64,000 bases of DNA from Acuticoccus kalidii (GTDB lineage Bacteria > Pseudomonadota > Alphaproteobacteria > Rhizobiales > Amorphaceae). The DNA lies in contig NZ_JAKGCS010000010.1 in assembly GCF_021556395.1 (NCBI RefSeq), positions 62,001-126,000 on the forward strand, written 5' to 3'. Positions 54,311 through 63,872 of this stretch are shown one piece after another (position 1 is the stretch's first letter; each line of letters opens with the position of its first letter). Position numbers and translations under genes: made by a program. The notes below the pieces were generated by a model. It saw only the letters and a list, made by a program, of their open reading frames with translations, was not told where the DNA came from and made no database searches.

Positions 54311-55825
54311 TTACTCGGCGGCGATCTGCGGCGTTGCCTCGGAGATCGGGGCGGCGTTCGGCTTATAGGTGCCGTCCGCCTTGAACTTGTCCCAGGCCTT
54401 GCGCACCCCGGCCTCATAGTCCGGATGGACCTTCTTGAACTCGGCGAGCTGGCGCTCGCAGATTACCTCCGGCACGTCGATCCAGGTGCCGGCGATGTTG
54501 GCGAAGAGACGCTCTTTCTCGTCGGGCTCGAGGACCTTCTCGAAGAGGACGCGGACCTGGGCATAATCATCGTACTTGCGATGATCATAGCGCGCCGCGT
54601 CGCCCGAGATCTTCAGCGGCGGCTCGGTCGCCGTGCGGTCCTCGAACGCGCCGCCGAACGAATTCGGCTCATAATAAGCGTTCTTGCTGCCCGAGATGAG
54701 ACCGCCATAGACGTTCATCTCGCCGTCTTTATGGTAGTGGTGGATCGGGCACTTCGGCCGGTTCACCGGGATCTGCTCATAATGCGTACCGAGGCGATAG
54801 CGGTGCGCGTCGGCATAGGAGAAGATCCGCGCCTGCAACATCTTGTCGGGCGACCAGGAGATGCCGGGCACGATGTTGGAGGGCGAGAACGCCGCGTTCT
54901 CGATCTCCGCGAAATAGTTCTCCGGATTCTGATTGAGCTCGAAATAGCCGACATCGATCGGCGGGAAGTCTGCGTGCGGCCACACCTTGGTGAGGTCGAA
55001 CGGGTTGAAGGGCTGCTTCTCCGCGTCGAGCTCGGGCATCACCTGGATCTGCATCTTCCAGCGCGGGAATTTGCCGTCCTCGATCGCGTTATAGAGCGCT
55101 TCTTGATAGCCCTCGCGCGTCTTGCCGACGATCTCTTCGGCCTCCGCGTTCGTGTAGTGCTTGTGGCCCTGCTCGGTCTTGAAGTGGAACTTCACCCAGA
55201 AGCGTTCGCCCGCATCGTTCCAGAGCGAGAAGGTGTGCGAGCCGTAGCCGTTCATGTGCATCGGCGAGACCGGCAGGCCGCGATCGGACATCAGGATGGT
55301 CACCTGATGGAGCGATTCGGGGGACAGGGACCAGAAGTCCCACATTGCGGTCGGCGAGCGCATGTTGGTCTTCGGGTGGCGCTTTTGCGTGTGGATGAAG
55401 TCCGGGAATTTGTAGGGATCGCGGACGAAGAAGACCGGCGTGTTGTTGCCGACGAGATCCCAGTTGCCGTCTTCGGTGTAGAATTTCAGCGCGAAGCCGC
55501 GAACGTCGCGCTCATGGTCGGCCGCGCCGAGTTCGCCGGCGACGGTGGAGAAGCGGGCGAGCATCGGCGACTCGGCGCCGGGCTGCAGGCACTTCGCCTT
55601 AGTGTATTTCGAAATGTCGCCGGTGATCTTCAAAACACCGTGCGCGCCCCAGCCTTTGGCGTGCACCGTGCGCTCGGGAATGCGCTCGCGGTTCTGATGG
55701 GCCAGCTTCTCGATGAGCTGGTAATCCTGCATCAGGAGCGGCCCACGCTCACCCGCGGAAATGGAATCTTGGTTGTTGGGGACCGGCGCGCCAGCCGTCG
55801 TTGTGAGTTTTGGGCGATCAGCCAT
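54311..55825 (-). CDS. katA: Monofunctional heme catalase
   Basis: 504 residues, small-subunit (clade 3) catalase. Distal-site region with catalytic His in [17 protein letters not shown], then [22 protein letters not shown] (Asn), [12 protein letters not shown], and proximal heme-ligand Tyr in [17 protein letters not shown]. Breaks hydrogen peroxide in the cytosol; no signal peptide. Lone gene, minus strand, with a shared terminator downstream. No OxyR gene lies nearby. Confidence 0.96.
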   Translation of the reverse strand: MADRPKLTTTAGAPVPNNQDSISAGERGPLLMQDYQLIEKLAHQNRERIPERTVHAKGWGAHGVLKITGDISKYTKAKCLQPGAESPMLARFSTVAGELGAADHERDVRGFALKFYTEDGNWDLVGNNTPVFFVRDPYKFPDFIHTQKRHPKTNMRSPTAMWDFWSLSPESLHQVTILMSDRGLPVSPMHMNGYGSHTFSLWNDAGERFWVKFHFKTEQGHKHYTNAEAEEIVGKTREGYQEALYNAIEDGKFPRWKMQIQVMPELDAEKQPFNPFDLTKVWPHADFPPIDVGYFELNQNPENYFAEIENAAFSPSNIVPGISWSPDKMLQARIFSYADAHRYRLGTHYEQIPVNRPKCPIHHYHKDGEMNVYGGLISGSKNAYYEPNSFGGAFEDRTATEPPLKISGDAARYDHRKYDDYAQVRVLFEKVLEPDEKERLFANIAGTWIDVPEVICERQLAEFKKVHPDYEAGVRKAWDKFKADGTYKPNAAPISEATPQIAAE

Positions 55826-55946
55826 CGGGCTCTCCCTCGGGTTTTATCTCCTCCAAGAATAAAGAGCAGGGGATGCCTTCTGTCCAATCGCAAATTGCGG
55901 ACTGAATTATAGACAATGCCTATGATGGCGCGGGAGCCCCGATAGG

Positions 55947-55972
55947 CGCCGGCCAGAGTGAGCCGGCCGGCG
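55947..55972 (-). terminator. Hairpin after the RidA-family gene
   Basis: 8-bp stem CGCCGGCC / GGCCGGCG with a 10-nt loop, 8 bp beyond the stop of the minus-strand gene. No T-run; weak candidate. Confidence 0.4.
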
Positions 55973-55980
55973 CGTCGATT

Positions 55981-56475
55981 TTACTCGGTGGCCGGAACGG
56001 CGGCGACCACATCGACCTCGAACATCATGCCCGGGCGGGCGAGGGAGTTGATGTGGAGGAACGTATGCGGCGGGAGGGGGATCCCCTCAAACGTCTCGGT
56101 CCGGCAATCGCGCATTTCCTGGCGGTAACGGATGTCGGTCACATAGCTCGTCGCCTTGACGATATCGGCGAGCGTGGCGCCGTTCTTCTCGAGCGCGCTC
56201 TTCACCTTCGACCAGGCGAACCGGCACTGTTCGAGGAAATCGTCGGTGTGGCGGACGGAGCCGTCATCGGGATCCTCCGAGCCGATGCCGGCGAGATAGA
56301 TCATCTTGGCCGGTCCGGTGATGACCACGGCCTCGGAGAACGCGTTCTTCGCGAACTCGCTGTAGTTGAAGTTCTCTTTGGTGAACTCCTGGGCGTGGGC
56401 GGCGATGGGCGCAAACGTTAAAACCGCCGCTACGACGGCGGCACCGCGTGACAAGCTGAGCATTCCGGTCTCCAT
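55981..56475 (-). CDS. Exported RidA-family (YjgF/L-PSP) protein
   Basis: 164 residues. N-terminal signal peptide (MLSLSRGAAVVAAVLTFAPIAAHA, mature from about residue 29; the annotated Met may be residue 5). The rest is one RidA domain: FSEAVVITGPAKMIYLAGIG, QCRFAWSKVKSALEKNGATLADIVKATSYV, and EVDVVAAV. The key Arg of enamine/imine deaminases, found in RidA at about 105 near IxSLARPG (here INSLARPGMMFEVDV), is present. Most RidA proteins are cytosolic, so the leader implies a periplasmic function. Confidence 0.83.
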   Translation of the reverse strand: METGMLSLSRGAAVVAAVLTFAPIAAHAQEFTKENFNYSEFAKNAFSEAVVITGPAKMIYLAGIGSEDPDDGSVRHTDDFLEQCRFAWSKVKSALEKNGATLADIVKATSYVTDIRYRQEMRDCRTETFEGIPLPPHTFLHINSLARPGMMFEVDVVAAVPATE

Positions 56476-56548
56476 AGGGGAAGCGGACCGCTCGCCATGA
56501 ACGGTCCGAATTCGCCTCTATGCAGACGATATGCCACGCGTGCCGGTG

Positions 56549-59293
56549 CTAGCCGGAGTTTCGCAGCCCCGCGGCAATCCCGTTAATGGTCAGCTTCAGG
56601 CCGTGATTGACCCGGTCGTCGGTGTCGCCCTCACGGTGGCGGCGCAGCAACTCGACCTGGAGGTGGTTGAGGGGGTCGAGATAGGGGAAGCGGTTCTTGA
56701 TCGAGCGGGAGAGGAGCGGGTTCGATTCCAACAGCTCCGACTGGCCGGTGATCTCGAACAGCATCTCGATCGTCAGCTTCAGCTCCTCCCGCACCTTCGG
56801 AAAGACGCGCTCGCGCAGCGCCGCGTCGGTCACGAGTTCGGCATAGCGGGAGGCGATCGCGAGGTCCGTCTTCGACAGCACCATGTCGAGGCTCGACAGG
56901 AGCGTTTCGAAATAGGGCCACTCGCGGGCCATCGCCTGAAGCCGCGCAAGACCCTCCTCGCCATGGGTGTCGAGATAGCCGCGAACGGCGCTGCCGAAGC
57001 CGTACCAGCCCGGCAGCATCAACCGGCATTGCGACCAGCCGAACACCCACGGGATCGCCCGCAGATCCTCGATCGCGCGGGAGTTCTTCCGCGAAGCGGG
57101 GCGCGAGCCGATATTGAGCTCGGCGATCTCGCCGATCACGGTCGATGACCAGAAATAGTGCGCGAACCCCTCGGTTTCGTAGACGAGGCCGCGATAGGTG
57201 CGGAAGGCGCGCTCCGACAGATCGTCCATCACGGCCATGAAGGCCGCATCGTCGCCGCCCGTGTGCTGGGGCAGGAGGGTGGCCTCGAGCGTCGCGGCGG
57301 CGATCGCTTCGAGATTGCGCCGGCCGAGTTCGGGGGTCGAATATTTGCCGGTGATCACCTCGCCCTGCTCGGTGATGCGGATCCGGCCGGCGACCGCGCC
57401 CGGCGGCTGGGCGATGATCGCCTCGTAGCTCGGCCCGCCGCCACGGCCGACCGAGCCGCCCCGGCCGTGGAAGAGCCGCAGCTTCACCCCATGCCGTTCG
57501 AACAGCCCGACGAGCGCGTGCTCGGCCTTGAAGACCTCCCAGCGGGACGTCAGGAAGCCGCCGTCTTTGTTGGAGTCCGAATAGCCGAGCATCACCTCCT
57601 GCATCCGCCCGCGGCTGTCGAGGAGCGGCCGATAGGCCGGCAGCGAGAAGAGCCGCTCCATGATGGCGGGGCCGGCCCGAAGGTCGGCGATCGTCTCGAA
57701 GAGGGGGATGATGTTGAGGGCGAGGGTCTGATCCGTCGGCCGCATCAGGCCGACCTCCTTGAGGAGGAGCGCGACCTCGAGGACGTCCGACGCGGCGCTC
57801 GCCTGGGAGATGATCGCATTCTCGATCACCGCCTCGCCATACTGCTCGCGCGCGGCGGCGGCGTGGCGCAGGATCTCGAGTTCCTTCTCGGTCTCCGCCT
57901 CATAGTCGAGATAGGGGCTGACGAGGAGCCGCGCGGTGGCGAGCTCGCGCGTCAAAATCGCGATCCGCTCCTCCTCGTCGCGCTCGGCATAGTCTTCGAC
58001 GACGCCGGCCTTGGCGAGCAGCTCGGCGACGACGCGCTCGTGAACATCGGAGTTTTGGCGCAGGTCGAGCGTCGCGAGGTGGAAGCCGAACACGTCGGCA
58101 GCACTGCGAAGCTGGCGCAGGCGTCCGCTCGCGAGATGGGCCGAGCCGTTCGCGACGAGAGAGCGATGGAGCGCCGCGAGATCGTTACGGAAAGCGGTCG
58201 CGCTTGGATAGGGCTTCGCCGCCGAGACCGGGCCCGCGCCGTTGACGTGGCCGAGCGCCCGGCGCGTCGCGGCGAGGCGGTTTGAGACGCCGATCAAGGC
58301 GCGGCGATAAGGCTCGCCGATGCGGTGGGGGCTCGTATCGTCAGCGTCGTCGGCGAGGGCGGCGACTTCGTTGCTGATCGAGACGAGGCGTTCGTCGAGG
58401 GAGAGTTCACCGGCGAGCGCGAAGAGCTCGGCGTCATAGTGGGCGAAGATCTTGTCGCTGTTGAGCTGCGTCGCCTCGTCGAGCACGTCTGCGGTGACGA
58501 ACGGGTGACCGTCGCGATCGCCGCCGATCCAGCTTCCCATGCGGAAGAAGGTCGGCAGCGGCTCGGCCGCGCCGTTGCCGTTGGTCTCCAAGGCGTCTTC
58601 CATCATGTGATAGAGGCGCGGCACCTCCGCGAGGAAGGTGTAATCGTAATAGGCGAGGGCGTTCAGCACCTCGTCGCCGACGCCGAGCCGGTTGCGGCGC
58701 AGGATCGACGTCTGCCACAGCGTCAGGATCGCGCGCTCGAGCTGCTCCTCGCCGTCATTCTCTTCGGCCGGCGTCAGTCCGCCACGGTCGCGCTCGGCGA
58801 GAAGCCGCGCGATGTCCCGCTCGCGGTCGAGGGTGGACTTGCGCCGCACCTCGGTCGGATGCGCGGTGAGGACGGGGCTCACCAGCGCGTCGGCGAGTGC
58901 TTCGCGGATCGCCGACGCATCGAGCCCGGCCGCCTTCAGCCGCTTCAGCGCGAGCGCGAGGCTGCCGTCACGCGGCTCGGACTTTGCGATCTCGTGGGCG
59001 CGGTTGCGGCGAATATGGTGCTGATCCTCGGCCAGATTGGCGAGGTGGGAGAAATAACTGAAGGCGCGGATCGTCTGGATCGTGCCATGGCGGGACAGGC
59101 CGGAGAGGATCTTTTCGAGCTCGTCGCGCGCCGTCGGATCTTCATCGCGATGGAAGCGGATCGCGGTCTGACGCACCTGTTCGATGCAGGCGAAGATCTC
59201 GCCCCCTTCCTGATCGCGCACCACCTCGCCGAGAAGGCGTCCGAGGAGGCGGATATCCTCGCGCAGCGGTGCGTCCTTGTCGTCTGCGGCCAT
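56549..59293 (-). CDS. ppc: Phosphoenolpyruvate carboxylase
   Basis: 914 residues from the ATG at 59293, with an AAGGATC ribosome-binding site; the open frame continues far upstream but has no PEPC sequence. Makes oxaloacetate from PEP and bicarbonate. Motifs: VLTAHPTEVRRKS (catalytic His), GSWIGGDRDGHPFV, EVMLGYSDSNKDGG, and FHGRGGSVGRGGGP (catalytic His and Arg); C-terminus ends NGIAAGLRNSG. Divergent from the SDR gene; replenishes the TCA cycle. Confidence 0.96.
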   Translation of the reverse strand: MAADDKDAPLREDIRLLGRLLGEVVRDQEGGEIFACIEQVRQTAIRFHRDEDPTARDELEKILSGLSRHGTIQTIRAFSYFSHLANLAEDQHHIRRNRAHEIAKSEPRDGSLALALKRLKAAGLDASAIREALADALVSPVLTAHPTEVRRKSTLDRERDIARLLAERDRGGLTPAEENDGEEQLERAILTLWQTSILRRNRLGVGDEVLNALAYYDYTFLAEVPRLYHMMEDALETNGNGAAEPLPTFFRMGSWIGGDRDGHPFVTADVLDEATQLNSDKIFAHYDAELFALAGELSLDERLVSISNEVAALADDADDTSPHRIGEPYRRALIGVSNRLAATRRALGHVNGAGPVSAAKPYPSATAFRNDLAALHRSLVANGSAHLASGRLRQLRSAADVFGFHLATLDLRQNSDVHERVVAELLAKAGVVEDYAERDEEERIAILTRELATARLLVSPYLDYEAETEKELEILRHAAAAREQYGEAVIENAIISQASAASDVLEVALLLKEVGLMRPTDQTLALNIIPLFETIADLRAGPAIMERLFSLPAYRPLLDSRGRMQEVMLGYSDSNKDGGFLTSRWEVFKAEHALVGLFERHGVKLRLFHGRGGSVGRGGGPSYEAIIAQPPGAVAGRIRITEQGEVITGKYSTPELGRRNLEAIAAATLEATLLPQHTGGDDAAFMAVMDDLSERAFRTYRGLVYETEGFAHYFWSSTVIGEIAELNIGSRPASRKNSRAIEDLRAIPWVFGWSQCRLMLPGWYGFGSAVRGYLDTHGEEGLARLQAMAREWPYFETLLSSLDMVLSKTDLAIASRYAELVTDAALRERVFPKVREELKLTIEMLFEITGQSELLESNPLLSRSIKNRFPYLDPLNHLQVELLRRHREGDTDDRVNHGLKLTINGIAAGLRNSG

Positions 59294-59551
59294 GATGAAG
59301 ATCCTTGAATGATACCGCGTCGCAATACGCCCTTCGCGCCGTGGCCAGGCGGTTGTCCATCGCGAGGCACTCGACCCGACGATGCAAATCCCTCGCCAAG
59401 CAGACGGGCATGAAGCGTTGCAGGGAGGCATCGGACGATTGCACGCGCCGCGCAAGTCCGCGCGATGGGTGGCGATCGCAAGGGCCGAGTTGTACCCATG
59501 GCCGTCCCGATCGATGCGGATCGGGTGAGGGCACGACGTGAGGGGGACGAG

Positions 59552-60373
59552 ATGACACCTTGGGCCTTGTTCGATCTGACCGGCAAGAGGGCGCTCGTCA
59601 CGGGCGGCGCGACCGGGATCGGCCGGATGGCCGCCGAGGCACTCGTCTCGGCCGGTGCCGACGTGATGATCGCGAGCCGCAAAGCGGAGGCGTGCGTCGC
59701 CGCGGCGGACGAGATCAACGCGCTCGGCGGACCGGGCCGGGCGGAGGGCTTTGCCGGCGATGTCGCGAATGAGGCGGGCGTCGAGGCGCTCGCCGGCGAG
59801 GTAAGGGCGCGCACCGACCGGCTCGATATCTTGATGAACAACGCCGGACGGAGCTGGGGCGCGCCGCTCGAACGCTTTCCCTATGACGCGTGGGACAAGG
59901 TGATGTCGCTCAACGTGGCCGGCCTCTTCGCGCTGACCCAGGCGCTCCTTCCCCTTCTCGACGCGGCGGCGAGCGATGCCGACCCGGCCCGCGTCGTCAA
60001 TGTCGGCTCGGTGATGGGCGATGTGCCGATGGGCGACGGGGCCTATTCCTATTCGGCCTCCAAGGCGGCGGTGCACCATCTGACGGCGATCCTCGCCAAG
60101 GAACTCGCGGCGCGGCGCATCACCGTCAACGCGCTCGCCCCCGGACCCTTCGTCAGCCGGATGACCGCCTTTGCGACCGCCGACGAGGCGACCCGCGCCA
60201 AGGTCGGCGCGCAGGTCCCCCTCGGCCGCGTCGGTGCGCCGGAGGATATCGCGGCGGCGATGCTGTATCTGTGCGGCAAAGGTGGCGCCTATGTGACGGG
60301 GGCGATCCTGCCCCTTTCGGGCGGGATCAATGTCGAGACGGGCCCCGCGATCTTCAAAGAGGCCGACGCGTGA
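59552..60373 (+). CDS. Short-chain dehydrogenase/reductase
   Basis: 273 residues from the ATG at 59552. Classical SDR: TGGATGIGRMAAEA (cofactor loop), NNAGRSWGA, catalytic YSASKAAVH with VGSVMGD Ser, and APGPFVSRMTAF. The R/K pattern after the glycine loop (ASRKAEACV) favours NADP(H). First of a four-gene set with nitronate monooxygenase, acyl-CoA dehydrogenase and APH-family kinase, where it could oxidise a 3-hydroxyacyl or similar alcohol. GTGA overlap with the next gene. Confidence 0.9.
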   Translation: MTPWALFDLTGKRALVTGGATGIGRMAAEALVSAGADVMIASRKAEACVAAADEINALGGPGRAEGFAGDVANEAGVEALAGEVRARTDRLDILMNNAGRSWGAPLERFPYDAWDKVMSLNVAGLFALTQALLPLLDAAASDADPARVVNVGSVMGDVPMGDGAYSYSASKAAVHHLTAILAKELAARRITVNALAPGPFVSRMTAFATADEATRAKVGAQVPLGRVGAPEDIAAAMLYLCGKGGAYVTGAILPLSGGINVETGPAIFKEADA

Positions 60374-61365
60374 CCCGTCCTTCCCTGCCGCCCGCACTCG
60401 CCGGGCTTCGCTTCCCCCTCATCGCTTCGCCGATGTTCATCGTCTCCGTCCCGCGCCTCGTCATCGCGCAGTGCAAGGCCGGCATCGTCGGCTCGTTTCC
60501 CGCCCTCAACGCGCGCGAGGAGGCGGGCGAGCCGGTCATGCTGGAGCGCTGGCTCACCGAGATCGAAGAGGCGCTCGACCGCCACAATCAAGACAATCCC
60601 GACCGGCCGGCCGCGCCCTTTGCGGTGAACCAGATCGTCCACCGCTCGAACCAGCGGCTCGAACGGGACATCGACATCTGCGTGCGCCACAAGGTGCCGA
60701 TCTGGATCACCTCGCTCGGCGCGAGGCCGGAGGTAAACGAGGCGGCCCACGCTGCCGGCGGCATCGCGCTACACGACGTGATCAACGACACCTACGCCCA
60801 CAAGGCGATCGCGAAGGGCGCGGACGGGCTGATTGCGGTGTGCGCGGGGGCGGGCGGACATGGCGGCCCGCAATCGCCGTTCGCGCTCGTCTCGGAGATC
60901 CGGGCGTGGTTCGACGGGCCGCTCGTCGTCTCCGGCGCGGTGTCGACCGGCGGCGCGCTCGCCGCGGCGCGGGCGCTCGGCGCCGATCTCGGCTATGTCG
61001 GCTCGCCCTTCATCGCGACGGAGGAGGCGAACGCCGATCCAGCCTATAAGCAGATGATCGTCGAAGGCGGCGCGGAGGACATCATGACCTCCAAGGTCTT
61101 CAGCGGCATTTCGGGCAACTATCTCATCCCGTCGATCCGCCGGGCGGGGTTCGATCCCGACGCGCTCGAAGGCACGGCCTCGCGCCTCGATTATGAGGGC
61201 TCGGACAAGGCGGCCTGGCGCGATGTGTGGGGCGCGGGGCAGGGGATCGGCGCGGTGTCGGAGATCGTGCCGGCGGCGGCGGTCGTCGACCGCATCGCGC
61301 GAGAGTATCGCGCGGCGCTCGCGAACATGGCAGTCTTGGCAAAAGAGCAAGAAAGCGCCTTTTGA
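60370..61365 (+). CDS. Nitronate monooxygenase family flavoprotein
   Basis: 331 residues from a GTG at 60370, overlapping the SDR stop. FMN TIM-barrel of the NMO/2-nitropropane dioxygenase family: LIASPMFIVSVPRLVIAQCKAG, GIALHDVINDTYAHKAIAKGADGL, the flavin-binding AGAGGHGGPQSPFALV (class signature GxGGHxG) and GALAAARALGADLGYVGS. May oxidise propionate 3-nitronate or act as an alternative enoyl reductase-like enzyme; substrate unproven. 10 bp before the acyl-CoA dehydrogenase gene. Confidence 0.88.
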   Translation: MTRPSLPPALAGLRFPLIASPMFIVSVPRLVIAQCKAGIVGSFPALNAREEAGEPVMLERWLTEIEEALDRHNQDNPDRPAAPFAVNQIVHRSNQRLERDIDICVRHKVPIWITSLGARPEVNEAAHAAGGIALHDVINDTYAHKAIAKGADGLIAVCAGAGGHGGPQSPFALVSEIRAWFDGPLVVSGAVSTGGALAAARALGADLGYVGSPFIATEEANADPAYKQMIVEGGAEDIMTSKVFSGISGNYLIPSIRRAGFDPDALEGTASRLDYEGSDKAAWRDVWGAGQGIGAVSEIVPAAAVVDRIAREYRAALANMAVLAKEQESAF

Positions 61366-61375
61366 GGAGACGGTC

Positions 61376-62611
61376 ATGGATCTTGGAATGAGCGCGCGCG
61401 TCGCGCCTTTGGTGGACGCCGTGCGGACCATGGTCCGCGACGAGATCGCCCCGCTCGACGCCGAGTTTCATGCCGAGGTCGGCCGTCACCCCTCCGGCGA
61501 CCGCTTCCGCCGCACGCCGCGGCAGATCGAGATCATGGAAAGCCTCAAGGCGGAGGCGAAGCGCCGCGGCCTTTGGAATTTCTGGCTCACCGATTCGGAG
61601 CGCGGCTATGGCCTGACGACGGTGGAATACGCCTATCTCGCCGAGGAGATGGGCAAGGTCTGGATCGCCGCCGAGGTTTTCAACTGCAACGCGCCCGACA
61701 CCGGCAACATGGAGGTGATCGAGCGCTATGGCACCGACGCGCACAAAGCGCGCTGGCTCGCCCCGCTGCTCGACGGCGAGATTCGCTCCGCCTATCTGAT
61801 GACCGAGCCGGACGTCGCCTCGTCGGACGCCACCAACCTCGTCTTCTCCGCCGTGCGCGACGGGGACGATTGGATCCTCAACGGCGAGAAATGGTGGTCC
61901 TCCGGTGCGGGGGACGAGCGCTGCGGCCTCTATATCGTGATGGCTGAGACCAACCCGGAGGCGCACAAGCACGCCCGCCACTCGATGTTCTTCGTCCCCT
62001 CCGCCGCGCCGGGCATCGAGGTGCTGCGGGCGATGAACGTCTTCAACACCGATGACGCGCCGCATGGGCACATGCACATCCGCTTCACGAATGTCCGCGT
62101 CCCGGCGGCCGACCTCGTGCTCGGCGAGGGGCGGGGGTTCGAGGTGGCACAGGGCCGGCTGGGGCCCGGCCGCATCCACCACTGTATGCGCGCGATCGGA
62201 CAGGCCGAGAGGGCGCTCGACATCCTGTGCGAGCGCGCCTTGAACCGGACCGCCTTCGGCAAGCCGCTCGCCGAGCTCGGCGGCAATTATGACATCATCG
62301 CCGACGCCCGGATCGAGATCGAAATGGCGCGCCTACTGTGCCTCAAGGCCGCCTATATGATGGATACGGTCGGCGTGCGTGAGGCGCAGGTCCATATCAG
62401 CAAGATCAAGGTCGTCGCCCCGCTCGTCGCCCTCAAGGTGGTCGACGAGGCGATCCAGATGCACGGCGCCGCCGGCATCAGCCAGGACACCCCGCTTGCG
62501 CAGATGTGGACCCACCTCAGGACGCTGCGCCTCGTCGACGGGCCCGACGCCGTCCACCGGCGCCAGATCGCCCGCGCCGAGCTGCGCCGCCATGGCGGGC
62601 AGCGATCGTGA
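61376..62611 (+). CDS. Acyl-CoA dehydrogenase (ACAD10/11-like)
   Basis: 411 residues from the ATG at 61376 with GAGGAG upstream. Three-domain flavoprotein: N-terminal helices with WLTDSERGYGLTTVEYAYLAEEMG, middle domain AYLMTEPDVASSDATN and GEKWWSSGAG, C-terminal MHGAAGISQDTPLAQMW. Acts on CoA thioesters, electrons to ETF. The pairing with an APH-type kinase just behind it is the bacterial counterpart of the fused ACAD10/ACAD11 proteins, so elimination of a phosphorylated 4-hydroxyacyl-CoA is an attractive but unproven role. Confidence 0.9.
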   Translation: MDLGMSARVAPLVDAVRTMVRDEIAPLDAEFHAEVGRHPSGDRFRRTPRQIEIMESLKAEAKRRGLWNFWLTDSERGYGLTTVEYAYLAEEMGKVWIAAEVFNCNAPDTGNMEVIERYGTDAHKARWLAPLLDGEIRSAYLMTEPDVASSDATNLVFSAVRDGDDWILNGEKWWSSGAGDERCGLYIVMAETNPEAHKHARHSMFFVPSAAPGIEVLRAMNVFNTDDAPHGHMHIRFTNVRVPAADLVLGEGRGFEVAQGRLGPGRIHHCMRAIGQAERALDILCERALNRTAFGKPLAELGGNYDIIADARIEIEMARLLCLKAAYMMDTVGVREAQVHISKIKVVAPLVALKVVDEAIQMHGAAGISQDTPLAQMWTHLRTLRLVDGPDAVHRRQIARAELRRHGGQRS

Positions 62612-62638
62612 GGCGGTCCGCGGGGTAGGGCGCCGGTC

Positions 62639-63667
62639 ATGCCCGAGATGCCGGCCGATCTCGACCTCGGCGCGATGGACGCCTGGCTTCGCCGGAACGT
62701 CGCCGGGTATCGCGGGCCGCTTTCGGCGCAAAAGTTCGCCGGCGGCCAGTCCAACCCGACCTTCCGGCTCGATACGCCGGAGCGCTCCTATGTCCTGCGG
62801 CGCAAGCCGCCGGGGATCCTCCTGAAGTCCGCCCACGCCGTCGACCGCGAATTTCGCGTCCAGCGCGCGCTTCACGAGACCGCCGTACCCGTGCCCGAGA
62901 TGCTCGCCTTTTGCGAGGACGAGGGCGTGATCGGGTCGGTCTTCTACGTCATGGAGCATATCGCCGGCCGCAGCTTCGACGATCCGCGCCTGCCGGACTG
63001 CACGCCCGCGGAGCGCGCCCGGATCTACGACGATATGAACCGCACCTTGGCGGCGATCCACACCGTCGATATCGACCGCGTCGGCCTTTCCGATTTCGGC
63101 CGTGCCGGCAATTATTTCCGCCGGCAGATCGATCGCTGGACCGCGCAATATCGCGCCAGCGAGACCGAGACGATCCCCGAAATGGAAACCCTGATCGTCT
63201 GGCTCGACGCCCATGTGCCGCCGGACGATGGCCGCCGCACACTGGTTCACGGGGATTTTCGGATCGACAATCTTCTTTTCGACATGCGTGAGCCACGATG
63301 CGTCGCCGTGCTCGATTGGGAGCTGTCGACGATCGGGTACCCCTTTGCCGATCTGGCGGCCATGATCATGCAATGGCACATGCCCGTCGGCGTCGAGGAG
63401 CGTGGGCTCGCGGGCGCCGACCGCGCGGCGCTCGGCCTGCCGTCGGACGGCGACTTCCTCAGTTGCTATTGTGAACGCACAGGTTTGCCGGAAATTGCAA
63501 ATTTCCCATTCTATCTTGCGTTCTGTTTCTTTAGGATGGCGGCCATTCTGCAGGGTGTGCGAAAGCGCGGGCTCGATGGAAATGCATCGAATCCAGCGCG
63601 CGCGGCAACGATGGGTGCGCTGGCACCCGTTTTTGCCCAGCACGGCGTTGCGGAAATCGGTGGCTAG
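62639..63667 (+). CDS. Aminoglycoside-phosphotransferase-family kinase (ACAD10/LvaA-like)
   Basis: 342 residues of APH kinase fold. N-lobe with FAGGQSNPTFRLDTPERSYVLRRKPPG, hinge VFYVMEHIAGRSFDDPRLPD, catalytic Brenner loop LVHGDFRIDNLLFD and metal-binding VLDWELSTIGYPFADLA. Such proteins next to acyl-CoA dehydrogenases phosphorylate a hydroxy-acyl-CoA (LvaA of levulinate catabolism, mammalian ACAD10/11 N-terminal kinase). Follows the dehydrogenase by 27 bp. Antibiotic resistance is not the expected role. Confidence 0.88.
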   Translation: MPEMPADLDLGAMDAWLRRNVAGYRGPLSAQKFAGGQSNPTFRLDTPERSYVLRRKPPGILLKSAHAVDREFRVQRALHETAVPVPEMLAFCEDEGVIGSVFYVMEHIAGRSFDDPRLPDCTPAERARIYDDMNRTLAAIHTVDIDRVGLSDFGRAGNYFRRQIDRWTAQYRASETETIPEMETLIVWLDAHVPPDDGRRTLVHGDFRIDNLLFDMREPRCVAVLDWELSTIGYPFADLAAMIMQWHMPVGVEERGLAGADRAALGLPSDGDFLSCYCERTGLPEIANFPFYLAFCFFRMAAILQGVRKRGLDGNASNPARAATMGALAPVFAQHGVAEIGG

Positions 63668-63792
63668 TGGTTCTTCGACCTGGTCGGGGACATCGCACCC
63701 ACGTTGAAACGTGACCGCATTCCCTGTCGATGCGTCGTCGGGGCCCGCCACGCTTGCGCCCATTTCGTGGTGAAGCGCGGCAAAGCGCCGTG

Positions 63793-63820
63793 TTGGGGCG
63801 CGTGCGAATTGCGGCATAAT
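63793..63820 (+). promoter_or_regulatory. Possible promoter upstream of the IclR gene
   Basis: TTGGGG at 63793 and CATAAT at 63815 are spaced 16 bp apart, about 55 bp before the start codon. A loose match to sigma-70 consensus; not otherwise supported. Confidence 0.3.
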
Positions 63821-63872
63821 TGGAGACCGCGCCGATCGGTAATCGGGGTTCGACGGCGAGGAAGGAGACCTG

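Noticed and set aside
59294..60397. N-terminal extension of the PEP carboxylase frame by 368 codons
   Set aside because: The extension is antisense to the SDR gene, and the conserved PEPC start with its ribosome-binding site is at 59293.
62639..63667. APH-family gene as an antibiotic-resistance determinant
   Set aside because: Its neighbours are acyl-CoA enzymes and the kinase-dehydrogenase pairing is known from hydroxy-acid metabolism.
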